Assembly: GCF_000275845.1 (NCBI RefSeq)
Contig: NW_006766925.1
Span: forward strand, 33,316-97,315
DNA length: 64,000 nucleotides
DNA from: Dichomitus squalens LYAD-421 SS1
Taxonomy: Eukaryota > Basidiomycota > Agaricomycetes > Polyporales > Polyporaceae
Reading direction: 5' to 3'
This document shows, piece after piece, positions 51,180 through 63,778 of the stretch. Under the pieces are notes generated by a model that saw only the letters and a list, made by a program, of their open reading frames with translations, was not told the DNA's origin and searched no databases. How positions within the stretch are numbered: position 1 is the stretch's first letter; each line of letters opens with the position of its first letter. Made by a program: the position numbers and the translations under genes.

Positions 51180-51734
51180 TGCGCACGCCGTGGTCGTCGA
51201 CAGAGAGCTGCGAGCCAAGATTCGCGACAGACGCGAGGCAGGCGCACATTCGGCCGCAGGCGGAGGCGCGGCATCTCTCCCAAGCGCCAACGCGCCCGCT
51301 TCTCTTTACGGCGGCGCGGTGTGTCCGCCGTCTTGACAAATGCTCTCCATACCTGACCTACCGCAAGGCTCACAAGCAAGAGCACGGTGCAGACTGCAGC
51401 AATCCACACAGAGGACCGCTGACGACGAGAAAAATGTCTCCGCCATGCGCAGAACACTCACCAGCACGTCGCGAGTCATCGCAGAGAAGCTTCGGATCCA
51501 GCGCCCTAGGTCTGCCGGGAAGTTCGGCTTCCATCCACGCGCAAAGCGTGCGCTCCATGCCAGGACATATACGTCTAACCGTACAACGAGTCCATGCGGC
51601 TGCCAAAGGCCAGTGAGAAAGTAAGAGGAACGTGTATAGCGTACGAGGGGCTGATTCAATAGCGGTAGATAGCACCAGTGGTCTAGGCGACAAGTTGTTC
51701 TCTTCTGCGGCCGTAGCCATCTCAACACTTCCAT
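51180..51734 (-). CDS. possible small membrane protein upstream of the EH-like gene (3' end unresolved)
   Basis: Three exons join in phase: 51645-51734 (MEVLRWLRPQ..., ATG at 51734), 51462-51599 (LDVYVLAWSARFARGWKPNF) and from 51418 downward (SSVWIAAVCTVLLLVSLAVG, a clear membrane helix, then a basic RRRKEKRARW). Donors are GTACGC and GTGAGT; acceptors GGCAG and GTCAG. The last frame stays open past 51179, into the first exon of the EH-like gene on the same strand, so the true end or a further intron is unresolved. I do not recognise the family. It may instead be part of the 5' region of the next gene. Confidence 0.3.
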
Positions 51735-54177
51735 AGGGCCACTGGATTCTTGTGGACGCTGTCACGCTGTCCCCTGGACGCAATATACTGGAAGGCTATC
51801 GATGGCGATTGATGGACTAGCGAGCCTTCCGCATACGGCAAGGTACCGACCTCATTCCTCACGATCGGTGTCTTCCAAGAGCTCTGTCGTGTCCCAAACC
51901 CCACAAAAAAATATCTGCGAGGATCTTCAAGACGTAAGCTTTCTGCCTCTACTGACACCACTCTTGAGGCACTTCGTGAGGAACAAGGAGCGTCAGCCTC
52001 GCTCGATATTTATGATTCATCGAAGGCAAGCCCATCGACTAGTCTCGCTTAGTCCATCACCTCCATCAACGGCTTCTCAACGCGTCCACAAGAATCGAGT
52101 GGGCCTCATGCCGCCCTGCGCAGACCTCACTACGGCGCGTGCGCTATATGGCCATTCAAGCATCTTTTTGTTACTCTTCTTCCCCATCGGAACACGTACT
52201 TCTGCTCGATTCGGCAATAGTACACACGCCCTTCCGGTTCGCCTACCCGGGGCCATATACATGGTATGGCCATTCAGAGTTCTTTGGGGGACTTTGTTGG
52301 AGGCGGCGTTTAACTGAATTTAGCATCATCAGGTGAACCAAAGCCCTTGGTGCGATTCGAGGCATCTCAGCATGCCCGTCATGCTGTCTCGATGGACCAG
52401 CCGACGAAGTCAACATCTGCAAGGGCTCGAATCCGCCTAAGGCACATCTTAAGTAACTCCGGTTCGGTCTAACCAGCACTGTTCTAGACCACGCCGTCAG
52501 AGAACTGATAGGTCGAGTAGAGCTGGAGGACCGGTACCGTAGGACAAACACCGCCTGACCTTTCCGGGGTCGTGGCTTGAAGCACTATCGATGCTAGTCA
52601 GAGCAATCAGAACGCTATCATCGAGGTATGACCAGACGTACGGGTTGTTTCGAAAGGGTCGCGGGAACGAAAGGGGTAACCTCTATACGAGACCACTTTT
52701 GGACACTAGGATCTCTGACACTTCCGCGATACTGGCGATGCATATCGCATGAACCTCGTGCCTATCAACCTGATTGATACTCATAAACTCTCTGAGACAG
52801 ATAATGAAACGTGCTCAGTACTCAGCGACCGGACACATGTAGCAACCGGCGCAGTCAAGAAATACAAGACCCCAGATATCAGCCATCCCACATCTCTAGG
52901 CCAATGTGGCGTCGCTTCGCACCACTCTGGACGCCGATACAGGTGATCTAAAAGATTCGCCAACATCAGACACTTATACATGTGCCCGACGACACCGTTT
53001 GAGACAGGCCGGTGACGTCTCCTGCCATCGGTGCCCTCAATACGTCGTCTAGATCGCAGTAACAAGAGCACGCTCTAGGCGCACTCGAGGGTACTACCCA
53101 AGGTTCGATCGGTACAATGACGAGTTCCCGGTTCGCCGTGTCCGCACTTCGGTATACATTCTCGTCACCAATCACTGAGAAAGAGGGAAGTTCTTCCGAG
53201 GCGCTGGCGTTCAGTATGCGCATTCTCGGCAAGCACTGTCCAATGATCACGCTTCCGTGGGAGAGCCGTGTTACGCGATGCAGCTCGTGGATGGGAGAGC
53301 GTCGGCCACGAGACTCAAGAGCATGCTGTTATGTGGAGGGACGTGGGTAGCAAGAAGTTCAGATGCAGCCAGTCGTCCGCCGCTGTGGGCCTGCAGCCGG
53401 CGGTCTTGTAGGCGTTTCAGCGCAGCCCGGTAGATAGGTTGGGGAGGATGCGCCCGACCAGAAGTGTCGCCAGACATGTCTATGGTGCTTCTGGCCGTTC
53501 ACGGTAACCCCTGCAGTGTGCGGCTGAGGGCGCGTTGGCTTGTGCCTGCGACGCCACGGCACGTGCCATCCAAGCCAGGGTAGCGAGCAACCGGCGGAGG
53601 TAAGGGCAAAGCGATTCCTCGGACACCTGGGAAACTGATCTTCGGTGTCTTGTCACAGAGATCCATCCGTACAGGGTCGTAGAATCTGGATGTCCGTGAA
53701 GCGCGGTCGGACGGAGAGACGGATGACCGCAGGCGAGACTACTGGCTGCGAACGACGATCGTACTGAACTACAACAAGCCTCGCGCTCACCAAATGATCG
53801 GTAGCAACGAACACGCCCCTGCAGACTTGCCTCCGGAGAGGGGCGAATTCATGTGAGGCTGCTAGCCCAGCGTGCTGGTGGTGGTATGGAACTCCTAACA
53901 CTGCGAAGAGAAGTGGCGGATGCGATGCCACTAGCAGGAGACAATCGGGGCTCCAACTCTAGTGTTGTGTCGCCGTCTCTCGGAGAGGTGAAGGTTCTGC
54001 AGAAGCCTCGTGTGAGTTCAAGAGAGAGTATATATGGTTCAGCAGAATCCGATGAACGGCAATCTGGTGATATCAGAGATGTGATATCAGAGACGAATAC
54101 AATACCGCGAGGACACAATATGATAATACAAAGAACGACCGCGAATAACGACACCTACTCGCCGACGGATAAAACGA
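51735..54177. other. gene-poor interval, no supported gene
   Basis: The longest frame is 51802-52317 (plus, 171 codons), with one hydrophobic stretch (GHSSIFLLLFFPIG) and no domain. 52340-54177 holds only short frames on both strands. I see no repeats or RNA-gene motifs. Confidence 0.4.
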
Positions 54178-54981
54178 TCACCAGACGCTCTGCACATGCT
54201 GTGGCCCTGGGGTGGAAGGGATGCTTTGCGGCATCGCAATGGGTCGTGGCGCTTCCCGGACCGGCTCAGGTTCCTTCCTGTACTCGATCTTCTCGACGCG
54301 CACCTCGCCCTCAATCAATTGGTATACGTAGGTCACCACCACGGGGCCCTGGATGTCCATGAGCGCGAACGAGGGAGTGATATCACTGGACGAGAGATAC
54401 ATGAGGCCGCGCACTGGACTGCGCAGATGAAAGTACGTACCCGTTGTAACTTCCTATCCATGCCCCCGTCGCAGAACCGGGGTTGACGAAGAAGCGGTTG
54501 TCGTACTCAACCGCTTGGAATCTAAGAAGGCATGATGAGTTGCGTCCCGCTTGTGAACGGCAATGCGAGCTTACGTGTGTGTATGCCCGGACACCAAAAC
54601 GTCCACGTCAAGCTGCCTTGCTATCGCATTGAGGGAATCGAGGTCTCCCGTTGGGATACATTGATGACCATGCACTACACCGATGCGGATCGGCGAATGT
54701 GCAACCGTCACCGAAAGTGGGAATGAACTCTTTCAAGAAACACCGTCACAGGTATAATTTTGCACTACCAGTACAGCACTCACCTCGTCATAGTCCCCTC
54801 TTACGACATGCACGTCTGGTGAGACCGTCCGCAGGTACTCGTACGTCTCCCGATCACATACGTTGCCGGTACAGAGTATTTGCTGGATCTTTCCCGGAAC
54901 CAAGAGCTTCTTGAACTTTGCCGGGAGATCATGGATGCGGTGTGGTATGTGGAGGTCGCCGATGACAAGGACTAACACCAT
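54178..54981 (-). CDS. VPS29: retromer subunit Vps29
   Basis: Four exons (54784-54981, 54575-54729, 54441-54521, 54178-54385) give 213 residues, slightly longer than animal Vps29. It is the metallophosphoesterase-fold subunit of the retromer, which recycles cargo from endosomes to the Golgi together with Vps35 and Vps26. [15 protein letters not shown] opens the fold, with [27 protein letters not shown] and LVSGHTHTF giving the remnant metal-binding loops, and [12 protein letters not shown] and [19 protein letters not shown] the end. The extra C-terminal tail is proline-rich and lacks a domain. It is transcribed divergently from an MDM35-like gene across about 220 bp. Confidence 0.95.
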
Positions 54982-55202
54982 GGCGGAACGAACAAGACGA
55001 ACACCGAGCTCCGTTTGACCGCGTGCGCTGCGACCAGAGCGGAGCCCGTCGCCCACGTGGCAAGCAGGAAATGGGCGCCTATGTTACCTAGAATGCCGCA
55101 GATGTGACGCAACCTCTGTCAGTGAGCCACGACTGACCCCCTTCTCTTACTTGGCTCCTTCCAGCTCACTTGCTGCCGCGCTGCTGCTTGTGAATTCTGA
55201 AT
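54982..55202. promoter_or_regulatory. shared divergent promoter of VPS29 and MDM35
   Basis: The two start codons are 221 bp apart in opposite directions, so both promoters must lie here. No TATA box is apparent, as is usual for housekeeping genes. Confidence 0.5.
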
Positions 55203-55570
55203 ATGTCCCACAGTCTTTCTGAAGAGTGTACACCCCTGAAACGCAAGTACGACGCATGCTTTAACGCCTGGTTCGAAGGTTACTTGGAACCTGCCGTTTC
55301 GGCCTCGGTGACCCCGGAGCAGCGGACGAAATTTTCCCAAGAGAAGGCAGCAGAGTTCGAAAAGGCCTGTGGAAAGATCTGGCAGGAGTACCGGGAATGT
55401 GTTCAGGTGGGTGCCGTCTTCTCCGGCAACGCATCCTCGCCTTTCAACCCACAATGCGTGCACAGAAAGCGGTCAAAGATAAGGGCTTGGAGTCACTATT
55501 GAGCCAAGCACGCCAGTCGCATCCACTCAAAGAAGCACCTCCCGCCTCTCATGACCCTCCGCGATCATAG
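55203..55570 (+). CDS. MDM35: Mdm35/TRIAP1-like mitochondrial intermembrane-space protein
   Basis: Two exons (55203-55406, 55466-55570) give 102 residues. Twin CX9C motifs are exact: CTPLKRKYDAC and CGKIWQEYREC, the Mia40-oxidised hairpin. NAWFEGYLEP between them matches the Mdm35/TRIAP1 group, which binds Ups1/Ups2 (PRELI) proteins and shuttles phosphatidic acid or phosphatidylserine between mitochondrial membranes. The C-terminal tail is short and polar. There is no cleavable targeting signal, as expected for this import route. Confidence 0.9.
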
Positions 55571-58384
55571 CGATTTTTGGGCTGGGATGGCCTCTTTTGT
55601 CCCCGACACACCGGCGATATAGATCAATCACTCACCTCAGGGCTGCCTGGTGGTCCTCTGAAGATACTATACATTCTGTAGGCGTTGGTATTCTTTCTCG
55701 TCGCATATGGTCTCATGCCGTTTCTGCGAAGCCGTCATGGGTATCAGATCTCACCGCTCTTCCACTACTAAACACTGCCGCGCTCTGCAATCCCACGCCC
55801 CGGATTAGCATCCATCGTCCAAGGGCTTCTCTGTCGTTGTAACCACCGCTATCTTGTCCGGAATGCCATCAACTCGTGTCATTCCGATGTTCGCCCGACA
55901 AGACAGCAAGTCTACTGAACTTGTGACCTGTGCCACTCTCAACGATGGTCCCGTACCGTCAAGTGCGTTAGCAGCTCTGTAGTCAATCGCCCGCTTGAAC
56001 AGGTCCGTACGACCACGTTCCCGGATCTGACTCACGCATCCTGAGGACGGGGTGCACCTGTTCAACATGCATGACCTTCTATTCGCCTCCGAGCGCGGTT
56101 TAGTCATCAGGTGGTTACGAAGCGAAGCTCGCCATCAGTTCACGCACTCTTCGCTCTCACAGTGGGCCAAGATGCGGCCAGCTCGTGCCCTGCTGCAGAC
56201 GTAAGACAACGGTCCTCGTTCCTAGAAGACACCCGCTTCGCTTAGGACAGTCTCCACAGGCTGCTATCGCTTGTCGTCATTTGATACGTCCAGGCTGAAA
56301 GCAGCTCCTAGCCGTTCGTACGACGTGATGTCTAACGACTCCTCATGACAACGTTCACTCTTTCAGGGGAGCTTCGCTGACTTCATGATGTCCCTATTTC
56401 CGCGATGAAGGAAACCCTGCCGCTGATTATTTTTTCCGGACGATAGGGCAGTACGAAACTGCCGGCCGCAGCTCGCCTGCCGTTGTGGGTCCCTGCGCTT
56501 GCGTGAAGCCGATAACGACAGAACGACTGAGGCTGACGGTGAGCCACCGTACCTTATTAGCCGTTCAGTCTGACTAAACAGAATCACTGTTCCTTGGACC
56601 TTTCTCCCGCGTGGGCCAATTTGCCTTCATTCCCGCGCGTCGGCATGGCGTCAAGGTCGGAGGTGGTTGGAGCATCACCAAGGTGCAATTGATCAGGTTG
56701 CTCGGAGTACCCAGTATCTCCCCTGTTCCAAGCACCGGGTAAGCTCCTCTTATTTCCAGCCTCGTTCAACGCTAGGTTGGCAAGCAGCGCCCCAATCAGC
56801 GCTCGCTCAGTATTTTGAGTTCTCTTGGTACCCCACTGATCGTAGAAACGTAGTAGAATTTGGTCCAGGCCATCGGGGTCTAAAGTCTACGAAGAGGCCG
56901 CCCTGGCTGCTGTCGGAAGTTGATACGACGCGGTAGGAGGCGCAGTCACGCAGTCCTCCAGAGCTACAGGGTCACAAGCGAGGACTATGTATTTGGTCAA
57001 TAACGGCCCATAAGCCGAGAGATTGTGCGCGCCGATGATAGGCTCTGAGCGAGACTAATTGTAATGTGGCGGTCCGCTGCCATCCTCATGAGACCTACGC
57101 CACTCGTCACCTATCTTGGCAGCGGGCTGCAGCAGATGGCAGCCTCGGGACCCCAATTAACGGCAATACCGTCGTAGCTGCAGTAGCAGACGTCGGGCGC
57201 GTCGGGGCGCCCATTGAAGGCGCTCCTGATCGCAATCGCGCTGCTACGTCTGCCACGGTAAGTAGAGGGTGAACGGCTTGCCCGCCGCCACATCGTCCTC
57301 GTCCTCATGGCTATCGGCGACGGCACGGTCAGCAGTGCCGACGTCCCTGGCCGCGCCGCGTCCCGGCACCAAAACGACTCGACGCAGGCGCTCGAGATCT
57401 GCCTATACGCAACTTACGTGCGAGATATTTTTTCCTTCGCATTCCTATGGCCAGGACTCCGAACTGATACGGATGGCGGCGTCCCGTTTGGCTTCGATCT
57501 TTCGTCATTCAGGTCATCGGTCAAGCTTTTAATGGTCGCAACAGTCGTTTCAGCGGATCCCGGCGTCATCTGTCATACGCACTCTACTAGTATAGCCTCG
57601 TGCAATCGCCACATACTCGACGTTCCAAACTAAACGCCGACAGCTCGGAAGGTGGGCTGTGCCACAGCTCAGGAACGCGCTCCCCACGATCCCCGAGTTC
57701 TTTGGGCGGTTGAGACTCAGGACTAAGGGAGTGATTGACGTTGGTGGACACGCACGCGAACGTCGAAACTTCCTTCCCCAATGCTGAGCGCAGCGCGGGA
57801 AGAGTCCATGTTTGCAATTCGTACGCAGATGGCTCGCGCGCTGCCAGACTGCATGCAGTGTCTAAAGTTAGGAGATGACGTGCATACTCCATAGACAGAG
57901 TCAGCCGGGAGGATCGACGTGGGAGCCTATTCGTGGCGAAGCTTCAAGGTTTAGATGACAAAGTTGGAGCAACTGCAAGGCCAGGGGCATTATGGTTTAA
58001 CGTTGTAGGTACAGATAACGAACACGGACGGTGGCGATGGAAGCAGTACATGTATATTGAGGTAGAGTATGAGATGCATGGTGATGCCTGATAGATATCT
58101 AGAGATGAGTGGACGATGAAAGCGAGGACGGTGCAACAGGAGCCAATGAGGTGCGATACAGACCGGATATAGTGGCGGGGGATAGGAAGACAAGCAATGT
58201 AATAATATCCGTGAAAACGACCAGTAGAATACGTATGAACAATGCAGAGTCCGTTTCACATGCGTAGAAGGAGATGAGGAGGTCACAAGCCACACGACCG
58301 ATGTCGGCGACACCTGGCAACGGGATACCCACGTGGAGGGATCATACACGGGGAAATTTGTGAATGAGGGGAACGACGAGACGA
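55571..58384. other. gene-poor interval, no supported gene
   Basis: Frames of 70-110 codons occur on both strands (55805-56107 minus, 57307-57633 plus) without domains or consistent splice continuations. The right part is the 3' region of the Zn2Cys6 gene. Confidence 0.4.
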
Positions 58385-59792
58385 TTACGCCATCATCCCC
58401 ACAGGAAGCATCGGCATCGGCATGGCGTAGAGCATCGCAGGTGCGATGGCTTCTTGCACGCCGAAGCCGGGGGTGTAGGTCGGCACGGTGTATTGGTATT
58501 GCAGGTAAGGGAACTGCATTGTGGGTTCCGCCGGAGGATAGTAGTACATAGCCTGAGGCTGCGCGTACCTAAGCAAGGAAGGATCACCGTCAGTCAGGTT
58601 CCGAGAACAGGATAAGGGGAAGGTGACAGAATGACACTTACTCGACGGCGTTGCATTCCGAAGCCTGTGTGGGCGCCATCGGCGGTACATGAGGGAGCAT
58701 AATCTGCGGCGCCACCTCGCTTGCAGTCGCCAGGTTTATCAGCATGGCGTCGCAGTGTTGCGGTGTTTGCGAGTCGAAGGACGTCGCGAAGGTGCCTATG
58801 CGCTCCTCGGGGCTGAGGAAGGACGGGGATGACGTACAACGTACAGGGCGAGGCGCGTGGACAGAGCTAGCGGCGGAATGATGGTCGGTAGCCTCGTGGT
58901 ACACCTGAGACGCGTTTTGGAGTTGATGTGCTTGGGCGCCGTGGGTGACGGTGTACGACGCCTGATCGTAGTAGTCGCCTACCGCCGCCGATTCTCCGAA
59001 AGCATCGACGGTGCCCTCGTACTCGTAACCGACCATTATCGGGTACTGTGCGTCGTCGTAGTGGGAGTGGAAATGGATGGAAGGAGTTGTGGAGTCAAAC
59101 GAGCTCGAGTGCGTGTCAGAGAAAGAGAGTTCGGGCGTCGAGAGGCCGGGCTCCTGCTTGGGCAGGATGGATTCGGAAGTGTCGCAGTCGGACATCGAGT
59201 CGGTAGCTTCTGTGGGCTCAGAAGAGCTCGCAGAGTGCTCTCGCTGACGGCGTGCGCGACTCGCATTGTATGTAAACGTACCCTTCTCCTCTTCGACGTA
59301 TTCGCAGATGTAACCGCGGGCGAGACAACGCATGCAGGCGGGGCGAGTGCCAGAGCACTATAACGGGACGAGGACGTTGGATCCTGACTACACATGGAGA
59401 CGTAAACGATCCCATACCTTGGCCTTGCGCTGACGGCATTTGTTGCACGCCTTTTGCGTCCGCCGGTTCTTCAGCGGCGTCGGTGAACGCAGGAAGATAC
59501 ACGCACCCTCCGGACCCGGAAGGGTGCCGGCACGGTAGTGGTAGTATTCGGGACCCCACGGGACATCGTACGGAATGAGATTCCAGCTATCCTCGGAGGC
59601 GACGGCGGCGTCCAGTGGAGAGTGCGGGAAGTTGTCTACCGGAGTGCAAGGCAGCGAAGAATTTGTAGGCGAGGAGCGACCCGAGGCGGGGCCGGAGTCG
59701 GGATAGCCGGGCTGGTCGGTGTAGTGCTCGAACATGATAGTGAGTTGGTCGTTTGCCAACTTGGTGCGGGTATGCGATGTGGAGGAGGACAT
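58385..59792 (-). CDS. Zn2Cys6 binuclear-cluster transcription factor
   Basis: Three exons (59418-59792, 58642-59357, 58385-58568) give 424 residues. The DNA-binding cluster is assembled across intron 1: ACNKCRQRKAK joins CSGTRPACMRCLARGYIC, giving the six cysteines in the fungal spacing (C-x2-C-x6-C-x5-C-x2-C-x6-C). It sits mid-protein (about residues 112-140), behind an N-terminal low-complexity region, rather than at the very start. No fungal-specific middle homology region is visible; the C-terminal half is serine-, glutamine- and tyrosine-rich and may act in activation. The start at 59792 is the first ATG in frame. The target is unknown; no obvious cluster neighbours exist. Confidence 0.9.
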
Positions 59793-61458
59793 GCCGTCGG
59801 TGGGTGTGTATAGTGTGCGGCAGAGGGTGGAATGATATGGCAAGGGTTGAGCCAGACGGGAGGGTAAGGGCTACGGGTTGTATAATTGGAGGTGAGGAGG
59901 ACAAGGACGAGGATGAGGACGAGAAGGCGAGGGGACTGCGGGGAGACGACCCGGTGTTCTTTAAGCAACTGTGTGGGCGGCGGCATTGGTTGCCGTGAAA
60001 GAATACTCTATCGAAAAAGGGCTGGACTGGATGGCGAGCGCGGAGAGGCTGAGGCGGGTACGGCAGTCGCCAAAGGGCTGGAGCGTCTTGCGAGATCCAA
60101 AGGATCTGTATATAGCTTAACGATCCATCGGGCTAATGTTCTTCTGTTGATGAACAGAACCCCTTCGGTGGCGTCGAGTATCGAGATCGGCGTCTAGTCT
60201 AGTCTTTTCACCCTGTTGCTTATTTTCCGCCCCAATAGATCCCCAGCTATCGGACGCAGTCGCGCAGGTCGACCGAAATGCCGCCTTGCATGCGAAGCCC
60301 ACCAACCCCTTGAGAGGCGTGAGGCAGGGGCTGGAAGGACAGCAAACAACGCACCAAGTCCGCCTGCACCCTCAAACGAGGATTCTACACAGCCGTTCCC
60401 AGAGCCAGCCCGCTGGGAAAAAATGGCGTTCTGAGGCAATCGCGGCCCAGAAGAGCAACGCCTAACGGCAAAATTTGACTTCAGCAGCTCAGCTACATCC
60501 AGACGCCTGGGACAGGTGCTCAGGAAATGGGAATAGACTCGAGCCGCCTGGCGCCTGGGCAACGGCCTTCTCAATCCCTCGCACAGATACCACGCGCAGC
60601 GACAGCCATCGGATGGACGTGGACGGCCGCATCGCAATGCGCCAGCACATAACACGGCCAGTAAGAGCAGCGAGCACAGAGCCCTGGGCGATCAATTATC
60701 CTGCCACCTTCCCGTCAATAATGCGCCCTGTCCAATGAATCTCCAGAACGATTAACATTGACGGCTTGACAGGCCAGCCAATGTCGACCAAGTCCCTGCC
60801 GTCTCCTGAACATCCAAGTCCCTCACGCGTGCCAAGCCATGCGCCACTAAGGGGGAATAGACGCACAGCTGTACCCAATCCATGACTAGCCCATCTCACC
60901 GAGGTTACATTCGGGCTAATGAACGACAGGGCCCGACCGTCTCTGCGCGTGGCCGCCACTACCCGCCATGTCCAAAGCAGCCTCCGTCGGGGCCTGCGGC
61001 GCCCGTAATGTCCCCTTGTGATCGAGCGCCTCCCAGCAGCCAGGTACATTTAATGCGCCTTCTCGATCGTATCACGTCTGCGACGTGCGTGTGGTGGTAT
61101 TTGATGTGAGTGGGCCGTGCAAGCGATTCGGACGGTAGTCCCGTGGGACTTAGTCGGATCAGCGCTGCGTCTTAACAGGTCGTATGTCCGTAAGACTCGA
61201 GGAAGGCCCAGAGGACCCGCCCCACGAAAGGCTACGAACGTCATCGAAAGTTCAAGGCAGGATACACCCCTGTTTTGATCCCCACTTGATATTCCTGCGA
61301 TGGGTGCCACCGGTTATAACTTAGTCGGTATTCAGAAGCTACAGGGTACGTTGCGAAGACTATGTGATCGTGCTGAAACAGAGTCAAGTGAGCGACAGGA
61401 GCGGGTCACAAACGCGGGAAGCTGGATCATGGTATGAGCACGGATGGCATCTATGAGT
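59793..61458. other. gene-poor interval, no supported gene
   Basis: Upstream region of the transcription factor, with short purine-rich repeats of GAGGA type near 59890-59950. Frames up to 153 codons (60194-60655 minus) have no domain. Confidence 0.4.
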
Positions 61459-61988
61459 TCACGTAGCCGGATCGTGTAAGACGGCAAGCAGATAGTGTTC
61501 GCCTACATCGAAGGATTTTAGAACGGGCCCCGTCAACAATCCATCATCTCGCATGGGTACGACCTCAGAGATATGGGCGCAATGATTGTCGCGCAACGCA
61601 CCTGGGGATATCATGATTTCGTGGCGCTTTGTCCGTATCCGCATGAAGCGTATGTCGTCCTGCGTGGACAAATCATACGGGTCAGAGCGCGTGAAGACAT
61701 GGACAATGCATGCGTGCTTACTCCGTCATTATGCCCGCCGCTCACGTCCTCCAAGCCCGTTTGCACACTGTGTACGATACGCGCTATCGCACTCGCGTAT
61801 TTCTTCCCTTGTTCCCCCTCGAAAACGACTCCTGAATGGCGGATGATAGTCACTGGTTGCCCTCTCGATAATAGCATGTATCCCAGCACAGATCGATGCG
61901 ACGTGAGAAGCGTGAGCGTTTGTTCGAGCTCGGGAGGCGTAGCGTGGGATTGCGTGGGTGCTGTAGACGCAGCCTGAGGTTCCGACAT
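61459..61988 (-). CDS. dynein light chain, roadblock/LC7 type
   Basis: Three exons (61746-61988, 61602-61659, 61459-61502) give 114 residues, close to the family size. LEQTLTLLTSHRSVLGYMLL begins the roadblock fold, QGKKYASAIARIVHSVQTGL is its long helix, and DDIRFMRIRTKRHEIMISP then HYLLAVLHDP are highly conserved in DYNLRB proteins. The protein dimerises and binds the dynein intermediate chain, linking cargo to cytoplasmic dynein. The first 18 residues are a disordered extension. A longer start at 62006 is possible. Confidence 0.92.
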
Positions 61989-63390
61989 TGTTTGTGTAGC
62001 CAGCATGGAGAACAGTTCAAGTCCAACATCGTCCGTCGCGTTCGACAATCCATCGGCAGTACGCGTCCGGGGAGTGCCAGATTACGTAATGGAAGCATTG
62101 ACCCTGCGAACGGCTCCACGTGGCTCCGCACGAAGTCTGACTTTAGTCTTTCAACTTCCTCCGTTTTGATTGACGTCGCGACGACCCTGAACTAGGTCCG
62201 CCCACATAGCTCGCCATGCTAAGGATCACAACACAATAGGGATTGTACCAGTGTGGTAGAGTAGACCGATCCTAAGGGGGGCCGTATTCAGCGGACGGAG
62301 ACGAAACGCCAATATTTCTCAACGGCGAGTGCCGGCCTCTTAGTCCTCACCATTGTCGACCTATTCCATATTCCAGCATATCAGCTCGCTTGAGCTCGAG
62401 TATCGTGATGACCGCGTGGCCGAGAACCTAAACGTAGAGCTGCGTCTGATGACGCCCTCGAGTCCCTCGGTCGCCACCTGGAGTTGGATACTTGCCTTTC
62501 GAGGCTATATATTAGTTATTTCTTTCCATGGACTAACAACATCGCGTCGCCTCCTTCACATTCTCACAACCTAGTAGCAATTCGCCATGTCATGGAAACC
62601 CTCTCGCAGAACTAAGATACCATGACGTACCCATCACCAGCCCGGTCATGTCCTGGAGACATCGTCTTGCATCCCCGCTGTTGTGTTCTAGCCGAGTACG
62701 CGTTTGCAGGTACTGTAAGCCAAGACTACCGGATGTACTTACTGTAAGGGTAGGTTTGTAAGCAGTGTGTACACTGCGACAATCGTGGTCTATGGGTGCC
62801 TTGCAACTTTCGACTGGTGACCATCTGCCAATAAATGTCGGCCTATTTGAATAGGACCCTGTACGCCTGATGCATATACTACAGTAACGAACCATTCTCG
62901 ACCTCGGGTCAGACAACCTCCGGTGCCCCAGAATATGGTGCTGCTGGATTTTCCTGAATGCGGATATCCCGGCAAGGTTCATCGAATGGCTACTGCTCTC
63001 CAGTCAAGGAACGAGCACGGGCCCACTCGGCGCCCCGCTGCGCCGCATGCGTTGAGGTTCCCATGATCCAGGATGCATGGATCGTCTTCACTTCTGGGAT
63101 CGTCACTTTAGAAGTGAATTGCAGCACATGAGTCCTCCGCATGAAGGTACGCACTTCTCCACCGCCGACGTCGCGCACTTCATTTCCCTGTAAGTTGGAG
63201 GCCGCGGCAGCTACGCAAGGCATTGGCTCGTCCGAAAGCTAAACAGGGTCTACATACAGCATTGCAATACAAGGTCAGGACGGATTAAGCGCAGAATACA
63301 CTATAGGTCGAGAGCAGTAGGATAGCCATGTCCGCGAACGAATTAATCTCCTTCGCCCCCTCTAGCTCTATGCCACTATGCCTCTATGAA
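61989..63390. other. no supported gene
   Basis: Upstream of the dynein light chain and downstream of the Yippee-like gene. The longest frame is 62590-62982 (minus), with no domain. Confidence 0.4.
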
Positions 63391-63778
63391 TCATCTCGGC
63401 TGCCAGAACGGTGCGGCATCATCTACTCTCCGTTGCTCTTGGGCGCCTGCCTGAAGACTCCGAGAGCCTTGCCGGACAGCCTTCGGCGTCGGGGGTCGGG
63501 GGTCGGCCGCTGACATTGTCCGTCTGTGGAGGCCATTGGCTATCCGAGAACTTGGCCTGGCAACATCCACAGGATCACCCGCGTCATCCGTCCTCTGCTC
63601 CTCGACGAAGTCAAGCTCGAGGATGAAATGTCCCTCTTTCCACCGTTCGGGCGCATCGTGGGCTCGGACGAACTTCCATCCGAGGTATGTTTCGCACGTC
63701 GCGCAAATGAATTCTTGTATCGTGTACGCGCCGGAGTCCATGAGAAGTATGGAAGGCGGGTCGAGCGCGATATTCCGC
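63391..63778 (-). CDS. Yippee/Mis18-like zinc-binding protein, C-terminal exon (partial)
   Basis: A minus-strand exon following a CTACAG acceptor reads YTIQEFICATCETYLGWKF then ERWKEGHFILELDFV, the second half of the Yippee/Mis18 (MeDIY-type) fold: the C-x2-C pair of the second zinc half-site, GWK, and the EGHFILE strand. A disordered tail of about 70 residues follows, ending at TGA 63391-63393. The first C-x2-C and the start codon must lie in exons closer to or beyond the window's right edge; I could not identify them in 63779-64000. The function of fungal Yippee proteins is poorly known; animal relatives act at centromeres or spindle structures. Confidence 0.75.

Noticed and set aside
52428..52442. 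GGCTCGAATCC, resembling a tRNA T-loop
   Set aside because: Flanking stems do not pair and no anticodon arm can be placed.
59880..59950. GAGGA/GACGAG purine repeats as a regulatory satellite
   Set aside because: Short and imperfect; low complexity upstream of a gene rather than a defined repeat.
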